Source: JTS-AC122 sp050246015
Lineage (GTDB): Bacteria; Planctomycetota; Phycisphaerae; Phycisphaerales; UBA1924
DNA length: 64,000 nucleotides
Direction: 5' to 3'
Assembly: GCA_050246015.1 (NCBI GenBank)
Contig: JBFWWU010000005.1
Coordinates: 172,184-236,183 of the forward strand
Shown here: positions 1-9,063 of the stretch, one piece after another
How positions within the stretch are numbered: position 1 is the first letter of the stretch
Layout of the letters: each line of letters opens with the position of its first letter
Translations under genes and position numbers: made by a program
Notes under the pieces: model-generated
Database searches by the model: none
Told to the model about the DNA's origin: nothing
What the model saw: the letters and a program-made list of their open reading frames with translations, nothing else

Positions 1-45
1 AAACAAATCGCCGGCGATCGAGACTAACTCGAAGGGGGGGAACCC

Positions 46-858
46 ATGAGCCGATGCCGACCCGGCGAGCGAGGCTTTGCCCTGCCGCTGGTGATCCTGA
101 TCGCGCTGGTCGCGTCGCTGACGATCGGACTGATCCTGATGCGGCACGGGTCGTCGCACGTCGCGGTGGAGCGCCAGATCGAGGTGTACCGCAACCACCA
201 CCGGCACATGGGGGTGCAGGAACTGATCGACCGCTGGCTCGCGACCACGCGCGGATCGGTGCGCGAGCGGCTGGGTGACGGCGGGCTCGCGTTCGAACTC
301 GCGGTGCCGGGATCGACGATCCGCGTGTACCTGGAGGACGCGCAGGGGGCGGCGCTGGAAGACCTGCAGTCGCTCCACGGGCCTGAGACGCGGTACGCCA
401 GGCGGATGCTCTCCATCCTCGACGCATCCGCGATCACCAGCACGGACGAGGGCAGGAGCCTGGTATTTCGCAAGGAAGGGCCTGGGCGGGTGAGCATCCA
501 CACCGCACGCCCCGAGGTGCTCGACGCGCTGGCGCAGTCCGTCGCGCCGACGGGGGCCTGGGAGCGCTTTTCCCGCGAGATCCAGCAGCGACGGTCGCAG
601 CGGGAACTGATCGCGGGCGATGTCCGGGGAGCGGGGACGGACGCGGGCCTGAGCGGCGAGGAAGTGACGGGCTTGGAGATGATGCTGACCGCGGAGCCGA
701 CGCTGTGGAAGGTCACGGTGCTGTTGTCGGGGACGGGCCGGCGCGAAGGGGCGCAGGGGCTGATCGAAGTGGCGTCGGAGCCATCGAGCATGGGGCGGGC
801 GACGCGGTTTTTGACCTGGCGGGATCTGAAGCCGGACGATGACGGACACGTGCGTTAG
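46..858 (+). CDS. GspK-like minor pseudopilin (type II secretion/type IV pilus-like)
   Basis: A 270-residue protein whose N-terminus has the prepilin layout: a short basic leader ending in RG, then a hydrophobic helix at about residues 11-30 starting FALPLV. Position +5 after the predicted cleavage is Leu, not Glu; in known systems GspK is the pseudopilin that lacks Glu5. The rest fits the GspK head, including a GRVSIHTARPEVLDAL segment (about 150-165) that resembles the NxNTAxxxxL helix-hairpin signature of that family. It probably sits at the pilus tip in the periplasm. It is the first complete gene in the window and lies 106 bases upstream of the GspC-like gene, so the operon probably begins outside the window. 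The start is supported by a G-rich run just upstream of ATG. Family call is by motif and neighbours only. Confidence 0.72.
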   Translation: MSRCRPGERGFALPLVILIALVASLTIGLILMRHGSSHVAVERQIEVYRNHHRHMGVQELIDRWLATTRGSVRERLGDGGLAFELAVPGSTIRVYLEDAQGAALEDLQSLHGPETRYARRMLSILDASAITSTDEGRSLVFRKEGPGRVSIHTARPEVLDALAQSVAPTGAWERFSREIQQRRSQRELIAGDVRGAGTDAGLSGEEVTGLEMMLTAEPTLWKVTVLLSGTGRREGAQGLIEVASEPSSMGRATRFLTWRDLKPDDDGHVR

Positions 859-964
859 GAACATCGCTCAATGAAAGCGAGCCGCGGGGCGGGACAAAGC
901 CGCCCCGGGGGGATCGATTGGCTGTCCAGCGCCCGGTATCCTTTAGCGACTCGGAGAAACGACC

Positions 965-1756
965 ATGATGACTCACAAGCAGCACGTTCGGCGCCGGGTG
1001 CGAGTCGCGCAGATCGTCGCGGGAATCGCGGCGGCGGTCGGCGCCGCGGCGGTGCTGGCGCCGATCCCGTCCCCCAGCGCCGAGGGCGCGGGCACGGCGC
1101 TCCCCTTGCCGCCCGCTCCGGCCGAGCAGACGCGAGTCACCATCGGGCCGGCCGAGATCGGGATCGTGGCGGCAGCCATGAACCGGTCGGTGGAGCAGAA
1201 GGAGCGGCTGGTCGCCCGGGTTGACACTCCGCCGGTAAAAGCCGACGAGGACGCCGAAAAACTCGACGAAAAGACCGGCGACCGACCCGGCGAAGGGACC
1301 AGCGGCGCGTGGCAGTTCGTGGGGACGATCATGAGTCCGTCGTCGAAGGTGGCGATCGTGAACGACGAAGCCGGCGTCCAGCATTTCTTCCGCGAAGGGG
1401 AGAAACACAACGCGACGAAGGTGGTCGAGATTGCGTTCGACCACATCGTCGTGAAGGACGGCGAGGACGCGCCGGGGCGCGAGATCAAGTTGCAGCCTCG
1501 CTCGGACACGATGTTCCCGGACGCCGCGGTCGCCACGTTCGTGCCCTCCAACTCGGCGCTCCCGGCCGAGTTTCAGAAGCCCCCGGTCGGGTTTGACACC
1601 TGGTCGCCGGAGGAGCAGCAGCAATGGCAGCAGCGCCGGATCGCGATTGAGCGGCAGATCAACGAGCAACGGGCGCGGCAGAACCAGAATCAGCGGCAGC
1701 CGGCGCCGCGTACACCGGTCCCGGGAACGAAAGTGCCGGTCAAGGACATCAAGTAG
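965..1756 (+). CDS. GspC/PilP-like inner-membrane secretion component
   Basis: 263 residues. One N-terminal membrane helix (about 13-33), a Pro/Ala-rich linker, and a compact domain at about residues 115-175. In that domain WQFVGTIMS, a KVAIVND strand, an FREGE turn and a VVKDG strand follow the plan of the GspC homology region and of PilP, which link the inner-membrane platform to the outer-membrane secretin. No PDZ domain follows; instead the last 70 residues are Gln/Asn/Pro/Arg-rich and look disordered. GGAGAAA lies seven bases before the chosen ATG. The gene is followed after 39 bases by the GspL-like gene. Sequence similarity is weak, so the role rests mainly on gene order (K-C-L-M). Confidence 0.6.
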   Translation: MMTHKQHVRRRVRVAQIVAGIAAAVGAAAVLAPIPSPSAEGAGTALPLPPAPAEQTRVTIGPAEIGIVAAAMNRSVEQKERLVARVDTPPVKADEDAEKLDEKTGDRPGEGTSGAWQFVGTIMSPSSKVAIVNDEAGVQHFFREGEKHNATKVVEIAFDHIVVKDGEDAPGREIKLQPRSDTMFPDAAVATFVPSNSALPAEFQKPPVGFDTWSPEEQQQWQQRRIAIERQINEQRARQNQNQRQPAPRTPVPGTKVPVKDIK

Positions 1757-1795
1757 GCAGACGCCGGGTGCGAGTTCGGCGGCCAGACGATTTGG

Positions 1796-3742
1796 GTGCG
1801 GCTTTCAAAAGGATTGGTATTGACGGGAGTTGTGTGCTATCTCGAGCGTGATCCAGTGACCGGCGACATCCGCCGAATCCGGCTGGTCGGACCCGACCTG
1901 GATCGCACGTGGACGTCCCCATCGGCTCAGGACGCGATGGGCGCCGGGGGATCGACGCCAGCGCTGCGTGGCGCGGCGTTGGGGACGCAGACGCTCCGGT
2001 CCGCCGCGGCGTGGGTCGCGGATGAAATGGGCCCGGCGCGAGAACTCGCCGCCGTCTGCGTGGACGTCACTGGGGGCGTCTGCGGGTGGCTGAGCGCGCC
2101 CGATGCGAGCCCCTCCGTCGTCATCGCGGCCCTCCAGCAGCAGACGACGAGCATGAGTTCGTACACCGGTGAATCCAGCGCCGCGCCCGTTACCTTCGGG
2201 CTCCTGGGGGACGCCCCGCTGGGGCCGGGGTCGGACCGATCGATCGAGGCACTGGCGCCGTTCGAGGCGTCGCGATCCCGCGGCGTGCTCGCGAAACTCA
2301 CAACCAAGGCGGCGGGCGACGCGCCGGCGACGCGCAAGCGGCGACTCGCGGTTCTCTCGATCCCCGACGCCCCGGTGCGGGTGTTCCTTGATGAACTGGA
2401 CCGGCTGAAAATCGATGCCGGGGCCGTGCTGAGCCTCTGGCACACCATCGCGGCGGCGTGGGACCCGGGCAGACCGACGCGGGACGGCAGCCGGCCCGAT
2501 GCATCCACCAACGGACACTCGACCGTCGCCGATTCGGCCCAGCCTGTGACCGCGACGGTCCTGATCGAGCCCAGCGGGCGGCTGCTGTGGTCCTGGTCCG
2601 CGTCGGGAGACCTCCTCGCGGCCGGCTCCATGAAACTGCGGGTGCACCACCGCGTGTCGTCCGCGGCGGCGGCGAGCGCGGGATCGGGCGATGCCGGGAC
2701 GCTCGCCCTGATGGACCTTGAGCAGCACCCATCGAGCCCCGCGGAGCACGGGGCACGCCGGATCGCCGGCACCGGCACGCTCGATGCATCGGGTGAGCAG
2801 GCGGTCGTGGATGTGTCCGCGGCCCAGATCGGGCGGTTGACAATGGACTGGCTCGCCTGGAGCGCGCAACTTGGGCTGACGCCGGACCGGATCGTGTGCA
2901 TGGGCGCCGACGCGGAAGCGATCTCGGCGACCGGAGACCCGGTGTCGCTGGCGCAGTCGCTGGCCGAGGCGTGGCCCGGCGCCACGGTGGACGTGGTGTC
3001 GCATCGGGATCCCATCGGCGCGACGTTGTCGCGCGTGAGGATGCTGCCGAACCTGGGCGCCCCGCAAGCATCTCCCGCGGCGGCCGGTCCGGATCGGCCG
3101 GCGGCGCGCCCCGCGATGAACCCGCAGGCGGGCCTGGTGCAACTCTCCGGCCGGGCCGGGCGCGCGGATCGGTCCCTCTACCGATGGGTCGCCCTTGGGA
3201 TCGCGCTGTTGGCGGGGGCGGTGTTCTTCGGGGCGTATCGGCTCGACCGGGCGACGCGGGGCGCCGGGGACAAACTCGCGCAGATGAAGGCCGATCGTGT
3301 CGATCTCCTCAAGACCGTGGACGACGTCGTGCCGGGGATCTCGACCCGGCCCTCGACGGCCCTCGACGAACTGCAGGGAAAACTGGTGCAGGCGCGGGAA
3401 GAGATGAATAAGTTGAAGCGCGAGCCGGCGCTCTTGCCGGAGATCGTGCGCGTGATGACGGCTCTGAACGCGGACCCCGAGAAGTTCGAGAAACTACAGA
3501 TCGTGCAGTTCGAACTCAGCACGCTGGTGCCGGGGACGCTGACGATGATGGTGCCGTACAACGATCCGGTGGAGCGTGACTACCCCGCGGAGTTCTGGCA
3601 GAGCCACCTGTCGAAACTGCCCGGGGCGATCAACTGGTCCTCCGGGGATTACCAGGGGCCGGTGGTGGGAGATCGGCGCAAGTACATCTTCGAGGGGCGC
3701 TGGCCGGCGCCGGCGAGCCCGCCGACGGGAGGGACGCCATGA
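1796..3742 (+). CDS. GspL-like / PilM-PilN-like assembly platform protein
   Basis: 648 residues, GTG start. About 440 residues of predicted cytoplasmic domain come first, with Ala/Gly-rich stretches that could form the actin-like fold of PilM/GspL but no nucleotide-binding motif I can name. A single membrane helix follows at about 463-483 (WVALGIALLAGAVFFGAYRL), then a periplasmic coiled-coil stretch (about 488-545, ending EEMNKLK) and a small C-terminal domain. This is the topology of GspL, or of a PilM-PilN fusion. The stop overlaps the next start by four bases (ATGA), so translation of the two is probably coupled. The large size of the cytoplasmic part compared with typical GspL (about 400 residues in total) is unusual. 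Confidence 0.62.
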   Translation: MRLSKGLVLTGVVCYLERDPVTGDIRRIRLVGPDLDRTWTSPSAQDAMGAGGSTPALRGAALGTQTLRSAAAWVADEMGPARELAAVCVDVTGGVCGWLSAPDASPSVVIAALQQQTTSMSSYTGESSAAPVTFGLLGDAPLGPGSDRSIEALAPFEASRSRGVLAKLTTKAAGDAPATRKRRLAVLSIPDAPVRVFLDELDRLKIDAGAVLSLWHTIAAAWDPGRPTRDGSRPDASTNGHSTVADSAQPVTATVLIEPSGRLLWSWSASGDLLAAGSMKLRVHHRVSSAAAASAGSGDAGTLALMDLEQHPSSPAEHGARRIAGTGTLDASGEQAVVDVSAAQIGRLTMDWLAWSAQLGLTPDRIVCMGADAEAISATGDPVSLAQSLAEAWPGATVDVVSHRDPIGATLSRVRMLPNLGAPQASPAAAGPDRPAARPAMNPQAGLVQLSGRAGRADRSLYRWVALGIALLAGAVFFGAYRLDRATRGAGDKLAQMKADRVDLLKTVDDVVPGISTRPSTALDELQGKLVQAREEMNKLKREPALLPEIVRVMTALNADPEKFEKLQIVQFELSTLVPGTLTMMVPYNDPVERDYPAEFWQSHLSKLPGAINWSSGDYQGPVVGDRRKYIFEGRWPAPASPPTGGTP

Positions 3743-4332
3743 GCCAGTATGACTCGGGCAGCCCGCTAGACGGCGCTGGCGACAGTTCGCTTGAACTGGT
3801 GATGGCGGCGTCGGCGTCGCAGAGCGCCAGCCGCCCGCGGTACCTGATCGTTGGCGCGGTGGCGCTGCTGCTGGTCGCGATCGGATACCTGGTGTGGGTG
3901 ATCGCGGCACAGGGAGCCGCGGCCCGGCAACTCGGCAAGGCACGCACCAACCTGGACAACCTGAAGGTCTCGGTCGAACAGGTGAAGTCCGTGTACAGCA
4001 AGGAACGACGCGAGTTGTACGAACCGAACTCGCGGGTCATCAGTTCGCTCACGACGTCGGCGGAGCAGAGCGGGCTCCCCGGCGTGGTCCCGAGCTCCGC
4101 GGCCGACATCCGCAACGTCAAGGGGTACGTCATCAAGCAGTACAACGTCAACGTGGTGGAGAAGGACCCCACCGTGCTGCTGTCGTGGCTTGCCAAGGTG
4201 ACCAACGATCAGGAAATCCCTGGGCTGGACCTGTACCGCGTGAAGTTCACCCCGGGGTACAAGATCCCCGGGACGGACACGATCGGCTGGAACATGGAGG
4301 CCACCTTCCGCCGCTGGCAGCGAGATAACTAG
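3739..4332 (+). CDS. GspM/PilO-like inner-membrane protein
   Basis: 197 residues: a cytoplasmic N-terminus of about 34 residues, one membrane helix (about 35-56, YLIVGAVALLLVAIGYLVW), a periplasmic helical segment (QLGKARTNLDNLKVSVEQV) and a small mixed domain. This is the layout of PilO and GspM, which form a periplasmic heterodimer with PilN or GspL in the assembly platform. The start codon lies inside the last codons of the GspL-like gene, a four-base overlap that implies coupled expression. Only 30 bases separate it from the lipoprotein gene downstream. No conserved catalytic residue is expected in this family, so the assignment rests on topology and context. Confidence 0.6.
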   Translation: MSQYDSGSPLDGAGDSSLELVMAASASQSASRPRYLIVGAVALLLVAIGYLVWVIAAQGAAARQLGKARTNLDNLKVSVEQVKSVYSKERRELYEPNSRVISSLTTSAEQSGLPGVVPSSAADIRNVKGYVIKQYNVNVVEKDPTVLLSWLAKVTNDQEIPGLDLYRVKFTPGYKIPGTDTIGWNMEATFRRWQRDN

Positions 4333-4362
4333 GACCTCGACCCCATTCTCCGTTGGGCACAT

Positions 4363-5025
4363 ATGAGCACATCTTTCCAAGCACCCTCCCGATTCACAGC
4401 CGGCTGGCGCCGGCTCGCCGCGGTTTCCAGCGTCGTGCTGGCCTGCGCGATGCTGCCCGCGTGCGCGAGCAAGTCGGACACCTTCGAGTTGCCGGACTCC
4501 GCCAGGCCCGGGGCGCAGGGCGAGCAGATCCGCAAGGCGCATGAACTGGCCTCGCGGGCCGAGCGCGCGGGCAAGGCCCAGCGCTACGACGAGGCGATCA
4601 AACTCTACCAGGAAGCGCTGGCGACGTACCGGCAGTTTCCCAGCGCGTGGCTCAACCTGGGCGTGATGCAGATGAAGGCCGGCAACGGCCTGGCGGCCGC
4701 CGAAGCGTTCGACGCCGCGGCCGAGGCGGACCCCTCCGACCCCAGGCCCATGTACAACATCGGCGCCATCTGGGAAGAAAAGTACTACTACGACGTCGCC
4801 ATCAGGCACTACAACAAGGCGCTGGAGCGAGACCCGAACTTCCTGCCCGCGCTGCGCCGGTCGATCTACCTGGAGATGCAGACCAACAGTTTCACGCCCG
4901 CCAGCAAGGACCGCGTGCGACGGGCCCTGATGCTCGAAACCGACCCCACATTCAAGAACATCTTCGCGCAGGCCAAACTCCGGCTCGATAACGAGGTCCT
5001 CGGCGACGCGGCGATGCCGAACTGA
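4363..5025 (+). CDS. TPR-repeat lipoprotein
   Basis: 220 residues. An N-terminal signal with a lipobox (LPAC, Cys34) predicts lipid anchoring. At least three tetratricopeptide repeats fill residues about 50-165, with typical turns such as YDEAIKLYQEAL, AWLNLGVMQ and YDVAIRHYNKALERDPNF. TPR lipoproteins commonly act as assembly factors for secretion pores and pili (PilF/PilW and related pilotins). Its place 30 bases behind the GspM-like gene makes a pilotin-like role here plausible, but that is inference. It is the last plus-strand gene of this run; the next gene, surE, is convergent. Confidence 0.75.
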   Translation: MSTSFQAPSRFTAGWRRLAAVSSVVLACAMLPACASKSDTFELPDSARPGAQGEQIRKAHELASRAERAGKAQRYDEAIKLYQEALATYRQFPSAWLNLGVMQMKAGNGLAAAEAFDAAAEADPSDPRPMYNIGAIWEEKYYYDVAIRHYNKALERDPNFLPALRRSIYLEMQTNSFTPASKDRVRRALMLETDPTFKNIFAQAKLRLDNEVLGDAAMPN

Positions 5026-5076
5026 ACTCAACGCACCGCTTCCATGATGCGAACGTGGCTTGCAGTCCTCGGCAAA

Positions 5077-5118
5077 CCGTGTCTTGGGCGGAGGGAGCGT
5101 GACAAGTCCAAGACACGG
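5077..5118. promoter_or_regulatory. 11-bp perfect inverted repeat between convergent genes
   Basis: CCGTGTCTTGG at 5077-5087 is repeated in reverse complement at 5108-5118, with a 20-base spacer. It sits midway in the 166-base gap between the TPR lipoprotein and surE, which converge. The position suits a bidirectional terminator, but neither side has a T-run, so it could equally be a protein-binding dyad or an mRNA-stabilising hairpin. Confidence 0.45.
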
Positions 5119-5191
5119 CTTGACTCAAAGCAGCCACGCCGTGGCACGCGTCATGCAAGGATGAATGAAACCCGTGCGGTGCGACGGATTC

Positions 5192-6034
5192 TCAGCCTCG
5201 CGCCAACCGCTCGGCGAGTCCGTCGATCGCCTTGCGGTCGGTCAGGTCGTGCCATAGGGGCGTGATGGTCATGCGGCCTTTCATGAGTTCCTGCACGTCG
5301 CTGCCGGCGTCGGTCGAGCGGAAGTCCAGCCCGTGCCCTGATGCCCAGTAATACACGTCCCCGGCGGGGCTCACACGGCGCTCGTAGGAATCGATCAGCC
5401 CGTGCGTGTTCATCGCGCAGACCTTGATGTCCGGCGTGGCGTCGTCGCTCGTGACGGGCACGTTGATGCTGATGCACGCCTGCGCGGGGAGCCTGCCGTC
5501 ATAGGCACGCAGGACTCGCTCGATCGCGTATCTCGCGTGCCGGGCGGCGACGCCGAATCGGGGCTGACCCCGGCCCAGGTGCAGGCTGACGGCGATCGAG
5601 GGGATGCCCAGGAACGCGGCCTCCAGCGCGGCCGCCACCGTCCCCGAGTAGATGACGTTGATCCCCACGTTCGCGCCGGCGTTCATCCCCGAGATGACCA
5701 GGTCCGGGCGCGAGCCGGCGCCGAATCGCTCCGGCCACAGGGACGTGATCGCGAGTTTCACGCAGTCGGCGGGTCGCCCATCGACGGCGATGCCGAGCGT
5801 CTGATCATCAGGCCCGGAGCCGGAGAGGTACTCCTCGCGGATCATGAGCGGTTCGTGGAAGGTGACGCCGTGGCTCGTGGCGGACTGCACCGTGAGCGGC
5901 GCAATGGGCCACACGATCGAATCGGATCCACCGATGGGTGCGCCGAACTCGCCGTGGTAATCGACGAGCGCTTCGTACAGAGCGGCGATCCCGGGCGCGC
6001 GCAGCCCGTCGTCGTTGGTCAGCAGGATTCGCAT
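5192..6034 (-). CDS. surE: 5'/3'-nucleotidase SurE
   Basis: 280 residues starting MRILLTNDDG, the invariant N-terminus of SurE, with the metal-binding Asp8-Asp9. The central signature VISGMNAGANVGINVIYSGTVAAALEA carries the Asn and Ser residues of the active site. SurE is a cytosolic, metal-dependent nucleoside monophosphatase. An upstream in-frame extension to 6478 is rejected because the family starts exactly at this Met and the extension runs into the next gene's 5' end. The gene is divergent from the TPR lipoprotein at 6159, leaving 124 bases for both promoters. The middle of the protein carries a somewhat longer loop (about residues 40-100) than in short bacterial homologues. Confidence 0.95.
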   Translation of the reverse strand: MRILLTNDDGLRAPGIAALYEALVDYHGEFGAPIGGSDSIVWPIAPLTVQSATSHGVTFHEPLMIREEYLSGSGPDDQTLGIAVDGRPADCVKLAITSLWPERFGAGSRPDLVISGMNAGANVGINVIYSGTVAAALEAAFLGIPSIAVSLHLGRGQPRFGVAARHARYAIERVLRAYDGRLPAQACISINVPVTSDDATPDIKVCAMNTHGLIDSYERRVSPAGDVYYWASGHGLDFRSTDAGSDVQELMKGRMTITPLWHDLTDRKAIDGLAERLARG

Positions 6035-6158
6035 ACGACACAGTAAGCGTTCGCTCGGGGTGTGGCGGCGGGGCGTGATTGCCCCTCGCGTCGTACCGGC
6101 GATATGCTGTTGTCTGCGTGAACGATGCGGAGGCCGAACCCTGACGATTGAGCCGACT

Positions 6159-7241
6159 ATGAATAAACGGTCACGGACGACTTCGGGATCCCGCGGGTTT
6201 GACCCGGCGCCGCGAGCCGACGGGCGGCGACCGGCCGGGCGATTCGGTAGGGGTGCGAAGGCGGTCGCCTCGATCGCGGCCGCGGCATTGCTGATCGGCT
6301 GCGCGACGCGCGGCGGGAGCAGCGAGGCATCGAACACCACCATGGCCAGCCAGCCGGACCGCGCCGCGGCGCTGGTCTCGTCGGCCGAGTCCGCGATCCG
6401 CGCCGGGGACAAGCAACAAGCCATCGCGGAACTCACGCGCGCCATCGAGATCAACCCCACCCTCACCAAGGCGCACATGACGCTGGCGGACGTGCACCGA
6501 AGCGAAGGGGACTTCGCGTCGGCGGAGAGTTCGTATCGTCGGGCGGCGGAACTCGAGCCGCGTAACTTCGACGCCCAGTACTACGACGGGCTCATGCTGC
6601 ACCTGCTGAACCGCTTGAGCGAAGCGGTCCGCGCCTACCTGCGGGCCCTGTCGATCCGGCCGAACGATTTCCAGGCCAATCTGCGTCTGGCCGGGGCGTA
6701 CTACCAACTCGACGAGTTGCCGCAGGCGCTGGAATACTCGCAGCGCTCCACGAAACTCGATCCGCGCAGCGGCGAGGCTCGGTACCAGCTCGGAGCGGTC
6801 TACGCCGCGATGGACGACCACGCCGCGGCCGTGCGGGAGTACCAGCAGGCGACCGAGGCGATGGAACTCACGCCCGAACTCCTGCTCAACCTCGCCGAGA
6901 GTCTGGGGCGCGTCGAGAAGTTCACGGAGATGGTCAACACGCTGCAGGAGGCGATCCGCCGGCAGCCGACCGCCGCCGCGTGGGAACGGCTGGGCTTCGC
7001 GCACTGGCGACAGGAGCACTACGAGCAGGCGCACACCGATTTCGAGGAAGCGCTCAGGCTCGATCCGGACTACTTCCCCGCCCTCAACGGCATGGGGGTA
7101 AGTTGGCTTCGTCGCTGGCGCGAGACCGATGAACAGGACTCGCGAGCCCGGGACGAGGGCATCGCCTACCTGCGACGCTCGCTCCTGGTCAAGCGGGATC
7201 AGCCCAAGGTGCTGGAACTTCTGACGAGGTACGGAAACTGA
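6159..7241 (+). CDS. TPR-repeat lipoprotein
   Basis: 360 residues. The chosen ATG gives an Arg-rich leader, a hydrophobic stretch and a lipobox LIGC (Cys48); an earlier in-frame start at 6015 would put surE's promoter inside the gene and gives no better signal. Eight or so TPR units follow, for example KQQAIAELTRAIEINPT, FASAESSYRRAAELEPRN, LPQALEYSQRSTKLDPRS and YEQAHTDFEEALRLDPDYFP. It probably faces the periplasm as a protein-interaction scaffold. Partner unknown. The leader before the hydrophobic core is unusually long, about 34 residues. Confidence 0.8.
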   Translation: MNKRSRTTSGSRGFDPAPRADGRRPAGRFGRGAKAVASIAAAALLIGCATRGGSSEASNTTMASQPDRAAALVSSAESAIRAGDKQQAIAELTRAIEINPTLTKAHMTLADVHRSEGDFASAESSYRRAAELEPRNFDAQYYDGLMLHLLNRLSEAVRAYLRALSIRPNDFQANLRLAGAYYQLDELPQALEYSQRSTKLDPRSGEARYQLGAVYAAMDDHAAAVREYQQATEAMELTPELLLNLAESLGRVEKFTEMVNTLQEAIRRQPTAAAWERLGFAHWRQEHYEQAHTDFEEALRLDPDYFPALNGMGVSWLRRWRETDEQDSRARDEGIAYLRRSLLVKRDQPKVLELLTRYGN

Positions 7242-7273
7242 ACGACGCGGCCCGGCCAGCGGACGCCCGGGCC

Positions 7274-8821
7274 TTACGCCCGGCCGACCCACAGCGGCGG
7301 ATGACGCTGGGCGTAGCGCGTCTCCCGCTCGAACATGCGCGCGATTCGCAGCAGTTCGGCCTCGCCCATCGCCGGGCCTATGAGTTGAATACCCACCGGC
7401 AGCAACAGGCCCTTGGGAGACTCATCGTGCCCCAGGTTGGCGTCTTCCATCGCGGATTCACCCACGGACGCAAACCCCGCGGGAACCGCGACGGCGGGAA
7501 GACCGGCCAGGTTCACCCCGACGGTGTAGATGTCTTCCAGGTACATCGCCATCGGGTCGCTGGTCTTCTCGCCGAGCTTGAACGCCGGCCCCGGCGAGGT
7601 GGGCATGAGGATCGCGTGCACCCCTTGCCGGAACGCGGCGTCGTAATCCCCCTTGATCAGCCGACGGGTCTTGAGGGCGGTGTTGTAATAGGCGTCGTAA
7701 TACCCGGCGGAGAGGACATACGTGCCCAGCATGATGCGACGCTGCACCTCGGCCCCGAACCCCTCAGCCCGGGACCGGGCGTACAGGTCAAACAGGTCTT
7801 CCCCCGGTGAAAGGCTCGCTCGCCTCCCGTAGCGGACGCCGTCGAATCTCGCCAGGTTTGATGAGGCCTCGGCGGTCGCGATGATGTAGTAGGCCGCGAT
7901 CGCGTGTTCGATGTGAGGGAGTTCCACCTCGACGATCGTGGCGCCGAGCGAACGGTAGATGAACGCGGCGTTTTCAAGCGCCGCGCGCACCGCGGGGTGA
8001 TTGGACGCCGAGCGCGCTTCGGTCGGGATGCCAAGCACCAGTTCCGGCACCGGAACCTCAAGGTCACGGGTGAAATCCGGCACCGGGATATCGAGCGAGG
8101 TGGTGTCGGCGGGGTCGTAGCCGCTGATGATGCCCAGCACCAGCGCCGCCTCTTCGACCGTCCTCGAAAGCGTGCCGACCTGATCAAGGCTCGAGGCGTA
8201 CGCCACCAGCCCGTAGCGCGAGACGCGGCCATACGTCGGCTTGACGCCCACGAGGTTGCAGAATCCCGCGGGTTGGCGAATCGAGCCCCCGGTGTCGGAA
8301 CCGAGGGCGACCGGGACGACGCCCGCCGCCACCAGCGCGGCCGACCCCGACGACGAGCCGCCTGGAACACGCCCGCGATCCCATGGATTGAGCGTCGGGC
8401 CAAACGCCGAGTTCTCCCCCGAGGAACCCATGGCAAACTCGTCCATGTTCGCCTTGGCGACGATGACGGCGCCCGCGTCCATGAGTCGCTGTGCGGCGGT
8501 CGCGCTGTACGGAGAGTAATAGTCGCCGAGCATGCGTGAGGCGCACGTCGTCTTCCCTCGCGCCTTGCCGGAAGGGTCGGGCCCGAGACACAGGTTGTCC
8601 TTCAGGGCGACCGGCAACCCCCGCAGCGGGAACGGGGTGCCCAAGGGTTGGTCGAAGGCAGCCGAAGCGGGCCACGATGACGAACCGATGACATCGAGAA
8701 CCGCATTGAGTGATTCCGCAGCGCTGATCCGAGACCGCGCCTGATCGACGACCGCGCCAAGTGGCAAACTCGGAGAATGTTCGCATAGGCCGGGATCACC
8801 GGGGACGGGCGCGGGCTGCAT
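7274..8821 (-). CDS. gatA: Asp-tRNA(Asn)/Glu-tRNA(Gln) amidotransferase subunit A
   Basis: 515 residues with the amidase-signature fold: catalytic Lys in LPVALKDN (Lys74), the cis-Ser in the PGGSSSGSAA segment (about 157) and the nucleophile in SDTGGSIRQ (Ser180). GatA makes ammonia from glutamine for the GatCAB complex, which corrects misacylated Glu-tRNA(Gln) and Asp-tRNA(Asn). The usual TTAGSRML motif here reads TTCASRML. An alternative ATG at 8869 would add 16 residues without homology. gatB and gatC are not in the window, so the complex is encoded at more than one locus. It converges on the TPR lipoprotein at 7241. Confidence 0.93.
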   Translation of the reverse strand: MQPAPVPGDPGLCEHSPSLPLGAVVDQARSRISAAESLNAVLDVIGSSSWPASAAFDQPLGTPFPLRGLPVALKDNLCLGPDPSGKARGKTTCASRMLGDYYSPYSATAAQRLMDAGAVIVAKANMDEFAMGSSGENSAFGPTLNPWDRGRVPGGSSSGSAALVAAGVVPVALGSDTGGSIRQPAGFCNLVGVKPTYGRVSRYGLVAYASSLDQVGTLSRTVEEAALVLGIISGYDPADTTSLDIPVPDFTRDLEVPVPELVLGIPTEARSASNHPAVRAALENAAFIYRSLGATIVEVELPHIEHAIAAYYIIATAEASSNLARFDGVRYGRRASLSPGEDLFDLYARSRAEGFGAEVQRRIMLGTYVLSAGYYDAYYNTALKTRRLIKGDYDAAFRQGVHAILMPTSPGPAFKLGEKTSDPMAMYLEDIYTVGVNLAGLPAVAVPAGFASVGESAMEDANLGHDESPKGLLLPVGIQLIGPAMGEAELLRIARMFERETRYAQRHPPLWVGRA

Positions 8822-8917
8822 CGCCACAGGGTAGCGAACCTCCGCGCCGTGATGATCGCCGGGTTGCATTGATTTCGCGATCGAGCGGAAATGACTCTAT
8901 TTCTTGATACAAGGGTC

Positions 8918-8950
8918 TTGACAGGTCCTTGGAAATCAGGTAGTTATAGA
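8918..8950 (+). promoter_or_regulatory. Candidate sigma-70-type promoter of the large secreted protein
   Basis: TTGACA at 8918-8923 is a perfect -35 box, followed by the AT-rich TAGTTATAGA at 8941-8950. The best -10 (TATAGA) lies about 20 bases away, longer than the usual 17, so the exact -10 is uncertain. This is the only AT-rich patch in the 242-base gap before the gene at 9064. Confidence 0.4.
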
Positions 8951-9063
8951 AAGTTGAGCAATTTCCGTGGGGAGGAGTATGTCCGACGCGCGCCCCCTCG
9001 CGGGCCTCCAAGCGACGGTTGCATTCTGCGACTCCGGCGCGTCCAGATGAGGAGGTATTTCGT

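Noticed and set aside
885..907. 8-bp GC hairpin between the GspK-like and GspC-like genes.
   Set aside because: No T-run and very GC-rich surroundings, so chance pairing is likely; not called a terminator.
4363..7241. The two TPR lipoproteins at 4363 and 6159 as a recent duplication.
   Set aside because: They share only the generic TPR pattern; repeat number, leader and surrounding residues differ.
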